From assembly GCF_003416885.1 (NCBI RefSeq), contig NZ_QVPD01000002.1, positions 1-64,000 on the forward strand: DNA of 64,000 nucleotides, read 5' to 3'. The position numbers and the translations under genes are program-made. This DNA comes from Cognatiluteimonas weifangensis (GTDB lineage: Bacteria; Pseudomonadota; Gammaproteobacteria; Xanthomonadales; Xanthomonadaceae). Positions within the stretch are counted from its first letter, which is position 1. Every line of letters begins with the position of its first letter. The notes below the pieces were generated by a model. The model worked only from the letters and a program-made list of their open reading frames with translations, did not search any database and was not told where the DNA came from. This document shows positions 49,472 through 59,793 of the stretch, one piece after another.

Positions 49472-49798
49472 GGGGCGTCCTTCGTCTCCGGGGTCCGGCC
49501 GCCAGCATCGCCGGCGCGACCCGCGGCCGGCAGCGGGCCACGCGCCGCCGCGCCGTGGGCACACGCCGCGGCGGCCGGTAGGGCAATGCCGACAGCCGCG
49601 GCGGGCGTCGCCGGTTGCGGCATGCCGCAGGACGGGACGCCGCGCGTCGCGCCGCCGGCGGCCGGCCGGCCGCGGCCGTCGCCCACGTGGGGCAGGCGCG
49701 GCCACCGCGGCCACCTGCGCCGCCGCCGCGGCGGACGCTGCGTTGCGGCGACCGCGACGTCCGCGTCGCGCCGCTGCGCTAGCATCGCCCCGCCACCG
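49472..49798. other. 327-bp intergenic region between divergent genes
   Basis: Very GC-rich, with many short palindromes, but no gene or repeat identified. Promoters for ligE-type and ABC genes must lie here; TAGCAT at 49780-49785 is a weak -10-like candidate for the ABC genes. Confidence 0.45.
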
Positions 49799-50733
<935 letters not shown>

Positions 50734-50737
<4 letters not shown>

Positions 50738-51522
50738 GCGCCGCATCCGGGCCGCCCGCGCTGAACCTGCACGCGATCGCGGCGATCTACCGCTTCGAGA
50801 TGGCGCGCGCCTTCCGCACCCTGACCGAGAGCATCGCCTCGCCGGTGCTCTCGACCTCGCTGTATTTCGTGGTGTTCGGCGCGGCGATCGGCGCGCGCAT
50901 GGGCGAGGTCGGCGGGGTCGGCTACGGCGCCTTCATCATCCCCGGGCTGGTGATGCTGTCGCTGCTCAACGAAAGCATCTCCAACGCCTCGTTCGGGATC
51001 TACATGCCCAAGTGGTCGGGCACGATCTACGAATTGCTGTCGGCGCCGGTGTCCTTCGTCGAGGTGCTGGCCGGCTACGTCGGCGCGGCGGTCACCAAGT
51101 CGATGCTGCTGGGCGCGCTGATCCTGGTCACGGCGCGGCTGTTCGTGCCCTACACCATCGCCCATCCGCTGTGGATGCTCGCGTTCCTGCTGCTGACCGC
51201 AGTCAGCTTCTGCCTGTTCGGCTTCATCATCGGGTTGTGGGCCGACGACTTCCAGAAGCTGCAGGTGATCCCGCTGATGGTGATGACGCCGCTGACCTTC
51301 CTCGGCGGCGCGTTCTACTCGATCGACATGCTGCCGCCGCTGTGGCAGAAGATCAGCCTGTTCAATCCGGTGCTGTACCTGATCAGCGGTTTCCGCTGGA
51401 GTTTCTACGGCGTGGCCGACGTCGACGTCGGGCTCAGTCTGGCCGCGATCGTCGGGTTCCTGGCGCTGTGCCTGGCGCTGGTGTGGTGGATCTTCCGCAG
51501 CGGCTGGAAGCTCAAGGCCTGA
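50734..51522 (+). CDS. ABC-2 type exporter, permease subunit
   Basis: 262 residues, six hydrophobic helices. [21 protein letters not shown] and [20 protein letters not shown] belong to the ABC2_membrane family, and [19 protein letters not shown] to its C-terminal half. Starts inside the ATPase stop codon (ATGA), so they are co-translated. Inner membrane transporter; the substrate is not predictable. Confidence 0.92.
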
Positions 51523-51579
51523 TGCCGGCCCGGCGGGCGCCGGCACGCGCCGGCGCCCGCCACGCCGCGGCGGCGGCGC

Positions 51580-52182
51580 TCATTCGACGGGAATCATCAG
51601 GTGCTGGTACGGCGTGCCGGGGAACATCACGTAGGGCGCCGTGGTGTCGGGATCGGCGGTGCTGGGATACATGGCGTAGAACGCCGGGTCGGCGCCGACG
51701 ATCATCACGTGCGGGCCGGTCTCGATCCAGTGGTTGCCGGCCTCGGGTTTGGTGGCGTGGGGGTCGGTGTTGCTGGCGTCGGTGCCGCCGGCGAGCATGT
51801 ACATCAGTCCGATCTTGCCGCTGGCCGGGGCCTTGTGCCCGACCCAGGCACCGACCCAGTCCATCGCTGCGGCGTCCATGCACATCGGATCCGGGCCGGG
51901 GGTTTCCGGGTTGTCGGCCATGCAGGTGAAACCGTTGCTGCCCGCGCGCACGGTGCGCATGCTGCCGTCCGCCGCCATCGCGACGATGGTGGCGCCGGCG
52001 GCGACCTTGGCGGGCGCGGCCTGCATCGCGCTGCGGATCAGGGCCTGGTCGTCGGCCGCGGGCTGCGCCGCGGGCATGCTCATCGGTGCGGCCTGGTCTT
52101 GCGGCGGTTCGCCGCCGGCGCTGGCGAGGGGGCAAGCCAGGGCCGCGGACAGCGCGGCCAGGGCAAGGATCGGTCTGGACAT
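51580..52182 (-). CDS. Exported hypothetical protein
   Basis: 200 residues. A signal peptide ends at ASAG, about residue 23. The mature protein has MAADGSMRTVRAGSNGFTCM and ADNPETPGPDPMCMDAAAMD, then a HVMIVGADPAFYAMYP core and GTPYQHLMIPVE end. Two Cys could form a disulfide. Function unknown; the sequence is conserved-looking rather than low complexity. The ATG at 52182 is chosen because the signal peptide begins there. Confidence 0.7.
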   Translation of the reverse strand: MSRPILALAALSAALACPLASAGGEPPQDQAAPMSMPAAQPAADDQALIRSAMQAAPAKVAAGATIVAMAADGSMRTVRAGSNGFTCMADNPETPGPDPMCMDAAAMDWVGAWVGHKAPASGKIGLMYMLAGGTDASNTDPHATKPEAGNHWIETGPHVMIVGADPAFYAMYPSTADPDTTAPYVMFPGTPYQHLMIPVE

Positions 52183-52361
52183 GGCGGACTCCTGCGTCGG
52201 GGGTTCGGACGGTCGCCCCCTGCGGCTCGCCTCCGGGCGCGTGCCCGGCTGTCTGGTCAACGCGGCTGCGTTATCGCCGAGGCCAGGGTCCCGGCTGCGG
52301 CGACGGGTTACACCGCCGCGAGACCGACGCGCGCACCCGCGCGTGGGGCCGCGTGCCCCGC

Positions 52362-52646
52362 TCAGTCGTGTTCGCCGCGCCCCTGCGCCCTGGCGTTGCG
52401 GATCACCGCCCGCAGCCGTTCGCGGTCGTGGTGTCGCGACAGCGCGACCGCGCCCAGTTGCAGCGCCTGCGTGCGCAACGCCGCCGGCAGGTCGTAGTGG
52501 GCGCCGCTGGTGCGGTTCTGGAACGCGGACCGCGGGATTCCGAGCCGCGCCGCCATCGCGTGCAGCTCCGGCAGCGTGTCGGCCATCAAGTGCGCCCAGT
52601 AACGGCCGCGCCACAGGGTGACGGCGTCGTCGACATAGACGCTCAT
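52362..52646 (-). CDS. DUF4031 family protein
   Basis: 94 residues. SVYVDDAVTLWRGRYWAHLMA and HAMAARLGIPRSAFQNR match DUF4031, with the H(Y)DLPAALRTQAL helix and RHHDRERLRAVIRNAR at the end. Function unknown. Only 15 bp downstream of the DUF3297 gene, so probably one transcript. Confidence 0.85.
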   Translation of the reverse strand: MSVYVDDAVTLWRGRYWAHLMADTLPELHAMAARLGIPRSAFQNRTSGAHYDLPAALRTQALQLGAVALSRHHDRERLRAVIRNARAQGRGEHD

Positions 52647-52661
52647 GCGCGGGCGCCGGCG

Positions 52662-52925
52662 TCAGTCGGCGGCCGGCGGTGCGGCGGCGGCGTCCTGCAG
52701 GTAGGGCTCGACCTGGCCCTTGAGCTTCATCGTCATCGGGTTGCCGCGGCGGTCCAGCGAGCGCCCGACGACGACCCGGATCCAGCCCTCGCTGATGCAG
52801 TATTCCTCGACGTTGGTGCGCTCGGTGCCGTTGAAGCGGATGCCGACGCCGCGCTGCAGCAGGGCGGCGTCGTGGAACGGGCTGCGCGGATCCAGCGACA
52901 GGCGGTCGGGCAAGGTGTCGGTCAT
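52662..52925 (-). CDS. DUF3297 family protein
   Basis: 87 residues from ATG 52925. LPDRLSLDPRSPFHDAALL and GVGIRFNGTERTNVEEYC with EGWIRVVVGRSLDRRGNPMTMK match DUF3297; a glutathione-transferase-like link is only an annotation. Function unknown. First of a pair with the DUF4031 gene. Confidence 0.85.
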   Translation of the reverse strand: MTDTLPDRLSLDPRSPFHDAALLQRGVGIRFNGTERTNVEEYCISEGWIRVVVGRSLDRRGNPMTMKLKGQVEPYLQDAAAAPPAAD

Positions 52926-53015
52926 CGGTGCGGATATCGGATGGCGTGGCGCCAACGGCCACGGAGACCGCACAGGATAGCGAACCGCGGGTTGCGGCCG
53001 GCGTGTGCGGCGGCG

Positions 53016-53297
53016 TCAGCGCTTGGGCGGGCGCCCGCGCGGCTTGCCGGCGCTCGCCGGTTTCGCCTGGACCGCGGCTTCGGTGCCGGCCTTGGCCTCG
53101 GGCTTGGACTCCGGCGCGATCTTGTGCAGCATCCGGGTCACGCCCAGCTTCTCCACTCGGCCGCCGGATTTCTCGAATGCGGCGATATGGCTGGAGATCT
53201 GCTCGCTCTCGATCCGCTTGTGCAGGTTGTCCACGCTGCCCACCGGCGGACCCTTGCCGGTACCGCCGCTGTCGCTGCCTTTTCTGGCACGTGCCAT
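53016..53297 (-). CDS. Small basic protein with C-terminal AT-hook
   Basis: 93 residues. Ends in GKPRGRPPKR, the core PRGRP plus basic flanks of an AT-hook minor-groove binding motif. The N-terminal half (DNLHKRIESEQISSHIAAFEK, GRVEKLGVTRMLHK) is helical and conserved-looking. Lys/Ala/Pro linker between. Suggests a nucleoid-associated or regulatory DNA-binding role, inferred. On the minus strand, upstream of the DUF3297 gene by 90 bp. Confidence 0.72.
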   Translation of the reverse strand: MARARKGSDSGGTGKGPPVGSVDNLHKRIESEQISSHIAAFEKSGGRVEKLGVTRMLHKIAPESKPEAKAGTEAAVQAKPASAGKPRGRPPKR

Positions 53298-53422
53298 GGA
53301 AGCCCGCTCCGTGGTGTGGTGGGTGCATCGGGCGATGCGGGCGCCGCGCCGGCGACGGCCGACCCCACTATGCCCTGCGCGTGCGCGAAAAGCGAAACCG
53401 GCGCCGCGCCCGCCGTCGGCGT

Positions 53423-54691
53423 TCAGCCCGGCGCGCCGCCGGCTTGCGCCTGCTTGGCCGCCTGCATCCGCGCCAGCTCGAGTTCGTCGCGCTTTTCCTG
53501 CTGCTTGCGCAGCTCCTCGCGGCGGATCGCCTCGACCTCCTGCGGCGAGGGCGCGTCGTGCAGCGACAGCGACAGGCCGGCGGCGGCCTCGGGTTCGCCG
53601 CGCCGGCTCTTGAGCTTGATGTTCAGGCGCAGCTCGTTGGCCGAGTCGGCGTTGCGGATCGCCTCGTCGTAGGAGATCAGGCCTTCGTTGTAGAGCTCGA
53701 ACAGCGCCCAGTCGAAAGTGCGCATGCCCAGTTCGCGCGACTTGTTCATCACGCCTTTCAGCTCGCCGAACTCGCCCTTGAAGATCTTCTCGGCGATGGT
53801 CGGGGTGTTGAGCAGGATCTCGATCGCGGCGACCCGGCCCTTGCCGTCCTCGGTGCGCACCAGCCGCTGCGAGACGATCGCGCGCAGGTTCGCCGACAGG
53901 TCCATCAGCAGCTGGGTACGGCGCTCCTCGGGGAAGAAGTTGATGATCCGCTCCATGGTCTGCGAGGCGCTGTTGGCGTGCAGCGTGGACAGGCACAGGT
54001 GGCCGGTCTCGGCGAAGGCGATCGCGTGCTCCATGGTCTCGGCGTCGCGGATCTCGCCCACCAGGATCACGTCCGGCGCCTGGCGCAGGGTGTTCTTCAG
54101 CGCGTGGTGCCAGGACAGCGTGTCCACGCCGACCTCGCGGTGGGTGATCAGCGAGCGCTGCGAGACGTGCGCGTACTCGACCGGATCCTCGACGGTGATG
54201 ATGTGCCCGGCCGAGGTGCGGTTGCGATGGTCGATCATCGCCGCCAGCGAGGTCGACTTGCCCGAGCCGGTGCCGCCGACCAGCAGCACCAGGCCGCGCT
54301 TCTCCATCACCACGTCCTTGAGCACCTCGGGCAGGCGCAGCTGCTCGAAGTTGGGGATCTGCGCGGCGATCGTGCGCAGCACCATGCCGACGTGGCCCTG
54401 CTGCATGAACACGTTGACGCGAAAGCGCGACACGCCGGGGACGACGATCGCGAAGTTGCATTCCATCTCGCGCGCGAACTCCTCGCGCTGGTGCTCGTTC
54501 ATGGCGGCGTGCGCGAGCTGCGCGGTGATCTCGCCGGTCAGCTTCTGCTGGGTCAGCGGGGTCATCGCCCCCTGCGCCTTCATGCTCGGCGGGAAGTCGT
54601 GGGCGATGAACAGGTCCGAGCCGCCGGCCCGCGCCATCGCTGCCAGCAGCTTGTGCAGGTAGTCGCGGGCCTGGTCTTCGGTCAGGTGCAT
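53423..54691 (-). CDS. pilU: Type IV pilus retraction ATPase PilU
   Basis: 422 residues. AAA-type secretion ATPase: Walker A GGTGSGKS (139-146), Asp box ITVEDPVEYAH, Walker B DVILVGEIRDAETM, His box STLHANSASQTMERI. The N-terminus GSDLFIAHDFPPSMKAQG is PilT/PilU-like. PilU proteins are usually about 375-380 residues; here a 45-residue C-terminal extension with a KQQEKRDELELARMQAAKQA coiled-coil is present. Retracts pili together with PilT, which is not in this window. Divergent from the EAL gene. Confidence 0.9.
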   Translation of the reverse strand: MHLTEDQARDYLHKLLAAMARAGGSDLFIAHDFPPSMKAQGAMTPLTQQKLTGEITAQLAHAAMNEHQREEFAREMECNFAIVVPGVSRFRVNVFMQQGHVGMVLRTIAAQIPNFEQLRLPEVLKDVVMEKRGLVLLVGGTGSGKSTSLAAMIDHRNRTSAGHIITVEDPVEYAHVSQRSLITHREVGVDTLSWHHALKNTLRQAPDVILVGEIRDAETMEHAIAFAETGHLCLSTLHANSASQTMERIINFFPEERRTQLLMDLSANLRAIVSQRLVRTEDGKGRVAAIEILLNTPTIAEKIFKGEFGELKGVMNKSRELGMRTFDWALFELYNEGLISYDEAIRNADSANELRLNIKLKSRRGEPEAAAGLSLSLHDAPSPQEVEAIRREELRKQQEKRDELELARMQAAKQAQAGGAPG

Positions 54692-54798
54692 GCGGGCGGT
54701 TCCCCGGAGCGGTGCGGTCGCTGCGCCGCATCTTGCCATCGGCTGCCGCGGCCGGGGGTGACGCGGGTCACCGGGTGCACGCGCGCCGCGGCGCTGGG

Positions 54799-54804
54799 TA
54801 CACT
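54799..54804 (+). promoter_or_regulatory. -10-like TACACT box for the EAL gene
   Basis: TACACT lies 40 nt before the ATG at 54845. A GC-rich hairpin (arms about 54807-54812 and 54822-54827) lies between box and start. Confidence 0.35.
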
Positions 54805-54844
54805 GCGGGCGCGGGCCGCAAGCCCGCGATCCCGGGGGGGAACC

Positions 54845-56041
54845 ATGACGATCCGACGCGAACTGTTCGCCGGCGAGGTGCTGTACCGCCAGGGCGATCC
54901 GTCCGACTGCGCCTGGCTGGTGGAGCACGGCGCGATCGAGCTGGTGTCGGTGCAGGGCCGGCGCAGCATCAGCCACGGCGTGCTCGGTCCGGGCGAGCTG
55001 ATCGGCGAGCTGGGCATGCTCGACGGCGCGCCGCGCAGCGCCACCGCCACCGCACGCGGCGACAGCGTGCTGCTGGCGATCGAGCACGACCAGTTCCTCG
55101 ACCGCCTCGACGCCGGCGATCCGATCGTGCGCGCGCTGGTCGACAGCCTGCTGCAGCGCACCCGCAGCATCATCGCCAGCCTGCCGGCGGACGCGCCGCT
55201 GCCGGCCGAGGACGTCGCCTGCGACGATCCCGCCGAGCGCGACGGCATCGACAAGATCCGGCTTGAGGCGCAGCTGCGCGACGCCCTCGAAAGCGGCACC
55301 CTGGAGGTGCGCTACCAGCCGATCTACGACATCCGCGACGGGCACGTGGCCAGCTACGAGGCGCTGGTGCGCTGGAACCTGCCGGGGCGCGGCCCGGTGT
55401 CGCCGGCCGAATTCATCAAGCTGGCCGAGGAGACCTCGCTGATCGTGCCGGTCGGCGAATACGTGCTCGAGCGGGTGCTGGACGTGCTGGTCGGCCTGCG
55501 CGACGGCGGCGCCGAGCGGCTGCCCGGGATCGCCGTCAACCTGTCGGCGCGGCAGCTGCTGGAGCCGGGCATGGCGCGGCAGATCGTCGGTCGCGTGCAG
55601 CGCGCGCAACTGCCGGCCGGCGTGCTCAAGCTGGAGGTCACCGAGAGCCGCATGCTCGACTACGCGCCGGTGCACGCGGTGATGCGGCACTGCCGCGAGC
55701 ACGGCGTGCCGTTCGCGCTGGACGACTTCGGCACCGGCTACTCCAACCTCACCCACCTGCACCGGCTCGACTTCGAGTTCGTCAAGGTCGACCAGGCGTT
55801 CGCGCGGCACATGTTCGACAGCCCGCGGGCGATGGCGATCGTGGAGGCGGTGGTGGGCATGGCGCACGGGATCGGCGCGGACGTGGTCTGCGAGGGCGTG
55901 GAAACGCGCGCGCAACTGCAGCGCCTGCGCGAGCTCGGGGTGCGCTACGCGCAGGGCTACCTGATCGGGCAGGCGGCGCCGGCCGCCGAAGTGCTGTCGG
56001 GCGAGGCCGCGCGCCTGGGCGTGGCGGCCGTCGCCGGCTGA
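54845..56041 (+). CDS. Cyclic nucleotide-binding domain fused to EAL phosphodiesterase
   Basis: 398 residues. Residues 1-115 are a CNMP-binding beta-roll: LFAGEVLYRQGDPSD, GELIGELGMLDGAPRSATA. Residues about 135-385 are an EAL domain whose catalytic residues look complete: YEALVRW (EAL), VNLSARQ (Asn), LEVTES (Glu), ALDDFGTGYSN (Asp-Asp), FVKVDQ (Lys), VCEGVET (Glu) and YAQGYLIG (Gln). It should hydrolyse c-di-GMP, with activity possibly set by cAMP or c-di-GMP binding at the N-terminus. No signal peptide. Divergent from pilU, so linked to pilus function by position only. Confidence 0.92.
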   Translation: MTIRRELFAGEVLYRQGDPSDCAWLVEHGAIELVSVQGRRSISHGVLGPGELIGELGMLDGAPRSATATARGDSVLLAIEHDQFLDRLDAGDPIVRALVDSLLQRTRSIIASLPADAPLPAEDVACDDPAERDGIDKIRLEAQLRDALESGTLEVRYQPIYDIRDGHVASYEALVRWNLPGRGPVSPAEFIKLAEETSLIVPVGEYVLERVLDVLVGLRDGGAERLPGIAVNLSARQLLEPGMARQIVGRVQRAQLPAGVLKLEVTESRMLDYAPVHAVMRHCREHGVPFALDDFGTGYSNLTHLHRLDFEFVKVDQAFARHMFDSPRAMAIVEAVVGMAHGIGADVVCEGVETRAQLQRLRELGVRYAQGYLIGQAAPAAEVLSGEAARLGVAAVAG

Positions 56042-56211
56042 GCGGCGGCCGCCGGCCCGCGCCGGCCCCATGGCGTCCGGAGGAGCGCCGCAAGTCGGCT
56101 TTGGACGGAGTCGCCGCGATGCGTGTGGCGTCGGGGATTGGACGCCACGGGGCCGCTCGCCGCGCGCGGGCGGTCGCCCGGCGCGCGGCAGTGCCGCGAC
56201 GACGCCCGCGC

Positions 56212-56538
56212 TTATCCCAGCTTGCGCGCCATCAGGTAGTAGGCGAGGTTGCCCAGGCCGGTGGCGCCGACCAGCACCGCGATCACGCCGGGGTTGAGCT
56301 CGTCCCAGCCGCTGGCCTGGACGATGCCGAAACCGGCCGCCAGCAGCACCAGGGTCACGCCCCAGCGCAGCGCGCCATGGCGGCGGCGCAGTTCCTCGCC
56401 TTCCAGCAGCGAGCGCACCAGCTCCTGCGAGCCGTTGGAATCGACCATCTGCCGGCGCACGCGGGCGTCGACGACGACCTTGATCGCATAGACGATGCAG
56501 ATGAACAGGGTGATCGGGATCAGGATCTCGAAATTCAT
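56212..56538 (-). CDS. Small membrane protein (DUF6249-like)
   Basis: 108 residues. Hydrophobic helix MNFEILIPITLFICIVYAIK, then VVDARVRRQMVDSNGSQELVRSLL cytoplasmic helix, then two membrane helices RWGVTLVLLAAGFGIV and VIAVLVGATGLGNLAYYLM. Often found beside ECF sigma genes. Function unknown. Divergent from the sigma gene; starts 132 bp apart. Confidence 0.75.
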   Translation of the reverse strand: MNFEILIPITLFICIVYAIKVVVDARVRRQMVDSNGSQELVRSLLEGEELRRRHGALRWGVTLVLLAAGFGIVQASGWDELNPGVIAVLVGATGLGNLAYYLMARKLG

Positions 56539-56669
56539 GGCGGGGCTCCGGTGGACGGGGTACAGGGAAGGGTCGCGGCAAGGGATACGGCCGGCCGCCC
56601 GTCGGTTGCAGTCGCGGGCGCAGGTCCGGCCGATTGCAACCGGTGCCGCCCTCGGCGTATCCAGTGGGC

Positions 56670-57256
<587 letters not shown>

Positions 57257-57260
<4 letters not shown>

Positions 57261-57712
57261 ACATCGATCCGCGCAAACCCGAGCCCGTCGACGAGCAGGA
57301 GTGGCAGGTGCAGGAACGCGCGCTGCGCGCGGAGCGCAGCGGCGCCATCGCCGGCGACGATCCTTTGCTGGAGCGCTACCGGCAGGTGGCGCGCGCGCTG
57401 CGCCGGCCCTTGCCCGCTGCGCCGCCCGCCGACTTCGCGCGCAGCGTCGCGCTGCGTGCGGCGATGCACGCATCGCCGGACACGCGCCTGGAGCAGCAGC
57501 TGCTGCACGTGCTGTCGGCATTGCTGGCGTTGTCGGCAGTCGCGGCGATGGCGCTGTACGGCAGCCAGTGGCTGCACGCCTTCGCGGCCTTGCTGCCGTC
57601 GATGGCCGCCGGCAGCGCATCGGCAGGCCTGGCCTTCAACTGGACGCTGGCGTTGGCGGCCTGCCTCGGCCTGTCGTGGTCGCTGGAGCGGCTGCGCCGG
57701 CACCCGCGCTGA
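57257..57712 (+). CDS. Putative membrane anti-sigma-like protein
   Basis: 151 residues. Starts in the sigma stop codon (ATGA). N-terminal 60 residues soluble and charged (DEQEWQVQERALRAERSG, PLLERYRQVARALRR), then two hydrophobic helices (HVLSALLALSAVAAMALYGS and FNWTLALAACLGLSWSL). No ZAS Zn-finger HxxxCxxC. It matches the layout of membrane anti-sigma factors without a recognised domain; role inferred from coupling. Confidence 0.7.
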
Positions 57713-57823
57713 GCCGCGGCCGGCCGCGCGGCGCACCGCTGCCGGTGTACTGCACACCGGGTTCACCGCGGCTTACGCGGCGGCGGGCTAAGGTCGCGAC
57801 GCACCGGTAAACGGAGGCCGAGG

Positions 57824-58186
57824 ATGTCGCGCGAAGCGCCCCGGGTCCATGTCGAGGCCGCGGCCCTGAAGCGGCTGGAGGCGTTGGCGTTGCAGTTGCC
57901 GCAGGACGCCCAGGTCCGTCTGCACCTGGACGACGGCAGCGAGCTCTGCGGCCTGGTCAGTGCGACCCCGAGCGTGCAGGCGTTCTACGACGCCGACGGC
58001 CGCGAGGGCATGAATGCGGTGCTGCGACTGGAGAGCTTCCTCGACGATGGCCGGGCGCACGCCGGCGGCGATCATTACCTGTGGCTGGACCGGATCCGCG
58101 CGGTGGAACGCCTGCCCAACCCGTCGCCGCCGGAACCGTCGACGCGCCGGCATCCGCCCGATCCGAACGCACCGACGCGGGAATAG
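57824..58186 (+). CDS. DUF3247 family protein
   Basis: 120 residues. AAALKRLEALALQLPQDAQV, LDDGSELCGLVSATPSVQAF and FYDADGREGMNAVLRLE with HYLWLDRIRAVERL match DUF3247. Ends with a Pro-rich tail. Function unknown, found mainly in Xanthomonadaceae as far as I recall. Separated from the anti-sigma-like gene by 111 bp. Confidence 0.85.
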   Translation: MSREAPRVHVEAAALKRLEALALQLPQDAQVRLHLDDGSELCGLVSATPSVQAFYDADGREGMNAVLRLESFLDDGRAHAGGDHYLWLDRIRAVERLPNPSPPEPSTRRHPPDPNAPTRE

Positions 58187-58304
58187 CGCCGCGCGCCTTG
58201 CCGGCGCGATTGCCGATGCGATTGCCGGCGCGACTGCCTGCCGGAAATCGGCGGGCGGGGGCCGCGTTGTGCGGATCGGCCGAAACAAATCGGCGGTGCG
58301 GGGA

Positions 58305-58559
58305 TCAGGGCGCGACCGGGGTGGCGTCGAAACGGCGTGCATAGCCGCGCTCGTCGGCGATCCGGTGCACTTCCGCGTCCGCCAGCCCGGGCGCGGCGTA
58401 GACCGCGTAGGCGACGTCGCCGTCGTTGCGGCCGACATGGTGCAACTGGTAGCGCGGACGGCCGGTGCCGGTGTTCTCGGGGTAGTGCATGGGGGGGTGC
58501 CGTCCTTCCAGGTCCAGCTCGCTGTTGTCGACCGGACCGCCCACGAACAGTGCCCGCAT
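58305..58559 (-). CDS. Small conserved hypothetical protein
   Basis: 84 residues from ATG 58559 with GAGGGGAA 5 nt upstream. MRALFVGGPVDNSELDLEG and RPRYQLHHVGRNDGDVAYAV, then DAEVHRIADERGYARRFD. The MRALFVGGPxD start occurs in phage-like small proteins. Function unknown. The frame is open to 58640 but the RBS and sequence favour 58559. Confidence 0.7.
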   Translation of the reverse strand: MRALFVGGPVDNSELDLEGRHPPMHYPENTGTGRPRYQLHHVGRNDGDVAYAVYAAPGLADAEVHRIADERGYARRFDATPVAP

Positions 58560-58663
58560 GACATTCCCCTCGATGGCTGTGCGGGCATCGTGGCCGGCCG
58601 CGCGTTCGTTTTCCATCAAGCCGGCGTTAGCGTTCCGCAAAGCCGCCGCTCCGCGCGGACCCG

Positions 58664-58669
58664 TAGAAT
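58664..58669 (+). promoter_or_regulatory. -10-like TAGAAT box upstream of RsmC-like gene
   Basis: TAGAATC followed after 6 nt by ATG 58676 that opens an 8-codon frame. Matches the arrangement at 27555-27567. Confidence 0.4.
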
Positions 58670-58675
58670 CGCGCG

Positions 58676-58702
58676 ATGCCCGTCATCGCCCTGCCATCGT
58701 GA
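58676..58702 (+). other. 8-residue leader mini-ORF candidate
   Basis: ATG to TGA encodes MPVIALPS. The TGA (58700-58702) overlaps the GTG start of the RsmC-like gene (58699), so the mini-ORF could couple translation. The same 6-nt spacing and length occur ahead of rsgA. Confidence 0.35.
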
Positions 58703-59793
58703 GCGCCGGTGTCGCCGACCCGGTGCTGGACACCCTGCTGCTGCCGTTCGCCGACGGGCTGCTGCCGTGGCCGCGCGTCGGCGGCGCGCTGCTGCGGGGC
58801 GCACGTGCGGGTGCGGCACTGCAACGGCAGGCGTGGCCGGGCCTGGTCTGCGCGACCGACCTCAAGCCCGACGCCGATGCCCTGCAGCGCGCCGGGCTGC
58901 CGCTGGCTGCCGGCGACGACGGCCGGCGCCATCCGCTGGTGCTGCTGCTGCCGCCGCGGCAGCGCGAACAGGCGCGGGCGCTGTTCGCGCGCGCGCTGGA
59001 GGAGCTCGCGCCGGGCGGCACCCTGGTCGCCTGCATGCCCAATCGCGAGGGCGCGGCTTCCGGCCAGGCCGATCTGGCGCGATTGGCCGGGCCGCTGCAG
59101 GTGCTGTCCAAGCACCACTGCCGCGTGTTCTGGACCCAGCCGCTGGCCGGCGCCGCCGATCCGACACTGGCAGCGCAGTGGCGCGCGCTGGATGCGCCGC
59201 GGCCGATCGCCGATGCGCGCGTGCCCGGCGGCCGCTTCCGCAGCCGCCCCGGCGTGTTCGCCTGGGACCGGGTCGACCCCGCCTCGGCGCTGCTGGCCGA
59301 GCACCTGCCCGCCGACCTCGCCGGCCACGTCGCCGACCTCGGCGCCGGTTGGGGATACCTGGCCGGGCAGGTGCTGGCGCGTTGCCCGCGGGTGAGCGCG
59401 CTGGACCTGTACGAAGCCGACGCCCGCGCGCTGTCGCTGGCGCGCGACAACCTCGTGGCCTGGGGCGCCGGGGTGCCGCTGGCCTTCCACTGGCACGACG
59501 TCGCCGCCGGCTTGCCGCGGTGCTACGACGCGATCGTCAGCAATCCGCCGTTCCACGCCGGCGGTCGCGAGTCGCGTCCCGACCTCGGTCGCGCCTTCAT
59601 CGCCGCCGCGGCGGCAGCGCTGCAGCCCGGCGGCCGGCTGTGGCTGGTCGCCAACCGCCAGTTGCCGTATGAGGCTGCGCTGGCCGCCGGTTTCGCCGAG
59701 GTGCGCACGGTGGTGCAGCGCGACGGCTTCAAGGTGATCGAGGCGCGCGTGCCCGCGGGGCGCACCGGCGACGACCGCGGACGCCACCGATGA
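58699..59793 (+). CDS. rsmC: RsmC-like 16S rRNA (guanine-N2) methyltransferase
   Basis: 364 residues from a GTG start. The N-terminal domain is a degenerate methyltransferase fold (HPLVLLLPPRQREQARALF), the C-terminal domain is catalytic: VADLGAGWGYLAGQVL (SAM loop), LDLYEADARALSLARDN, and the signature IVSNPPFHAGGRE. The two-domain layout is that of RsmC, which modifies G1207. The next gene overlaps by ATGA (rsuA-like), so two 16S rRNA-modification enzymes are coupled. Confidence 0.87.
   Translation: MSAGVADPVLDTLLLPFADGLLPWPRVGGALLRGARAGAALQRQAWPGLVCATDLKPDADALQRAGLPLAAGDDGRRHPLVLLLPPRQREQARALFARALEELAPGGTLVACMPNREGAASGQADLARLAGPLQVLSKHHCRVFWTQPLAGAADPTLAAQWRALDAPRPIADARVPGGRFRSRPGVFAWDRVDPASALLAEHLPADLAGHVADLGAGWGYLAGQVLARCPRVSALDLYEADARALSLARDNLVAWGAGVPLAFHWHDVAAGLPRCYDAIVSNPPFHAGGRESRPDLGRAFIAAAAAALQPGGRLWLVANRQLPYEAALAAGFAEVRTVVQRDGFKVIEARVPAGRTGDDRGRHR

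Noticed and set aside
52928..54845. Upstream extension of the EAL protein to a 1,037-residue frame
   Set aside because: The added part is antisense to pilU and the AT-hook gene and lacks any domain; ATG 54845 begins directly with the cNMP-binding domain.
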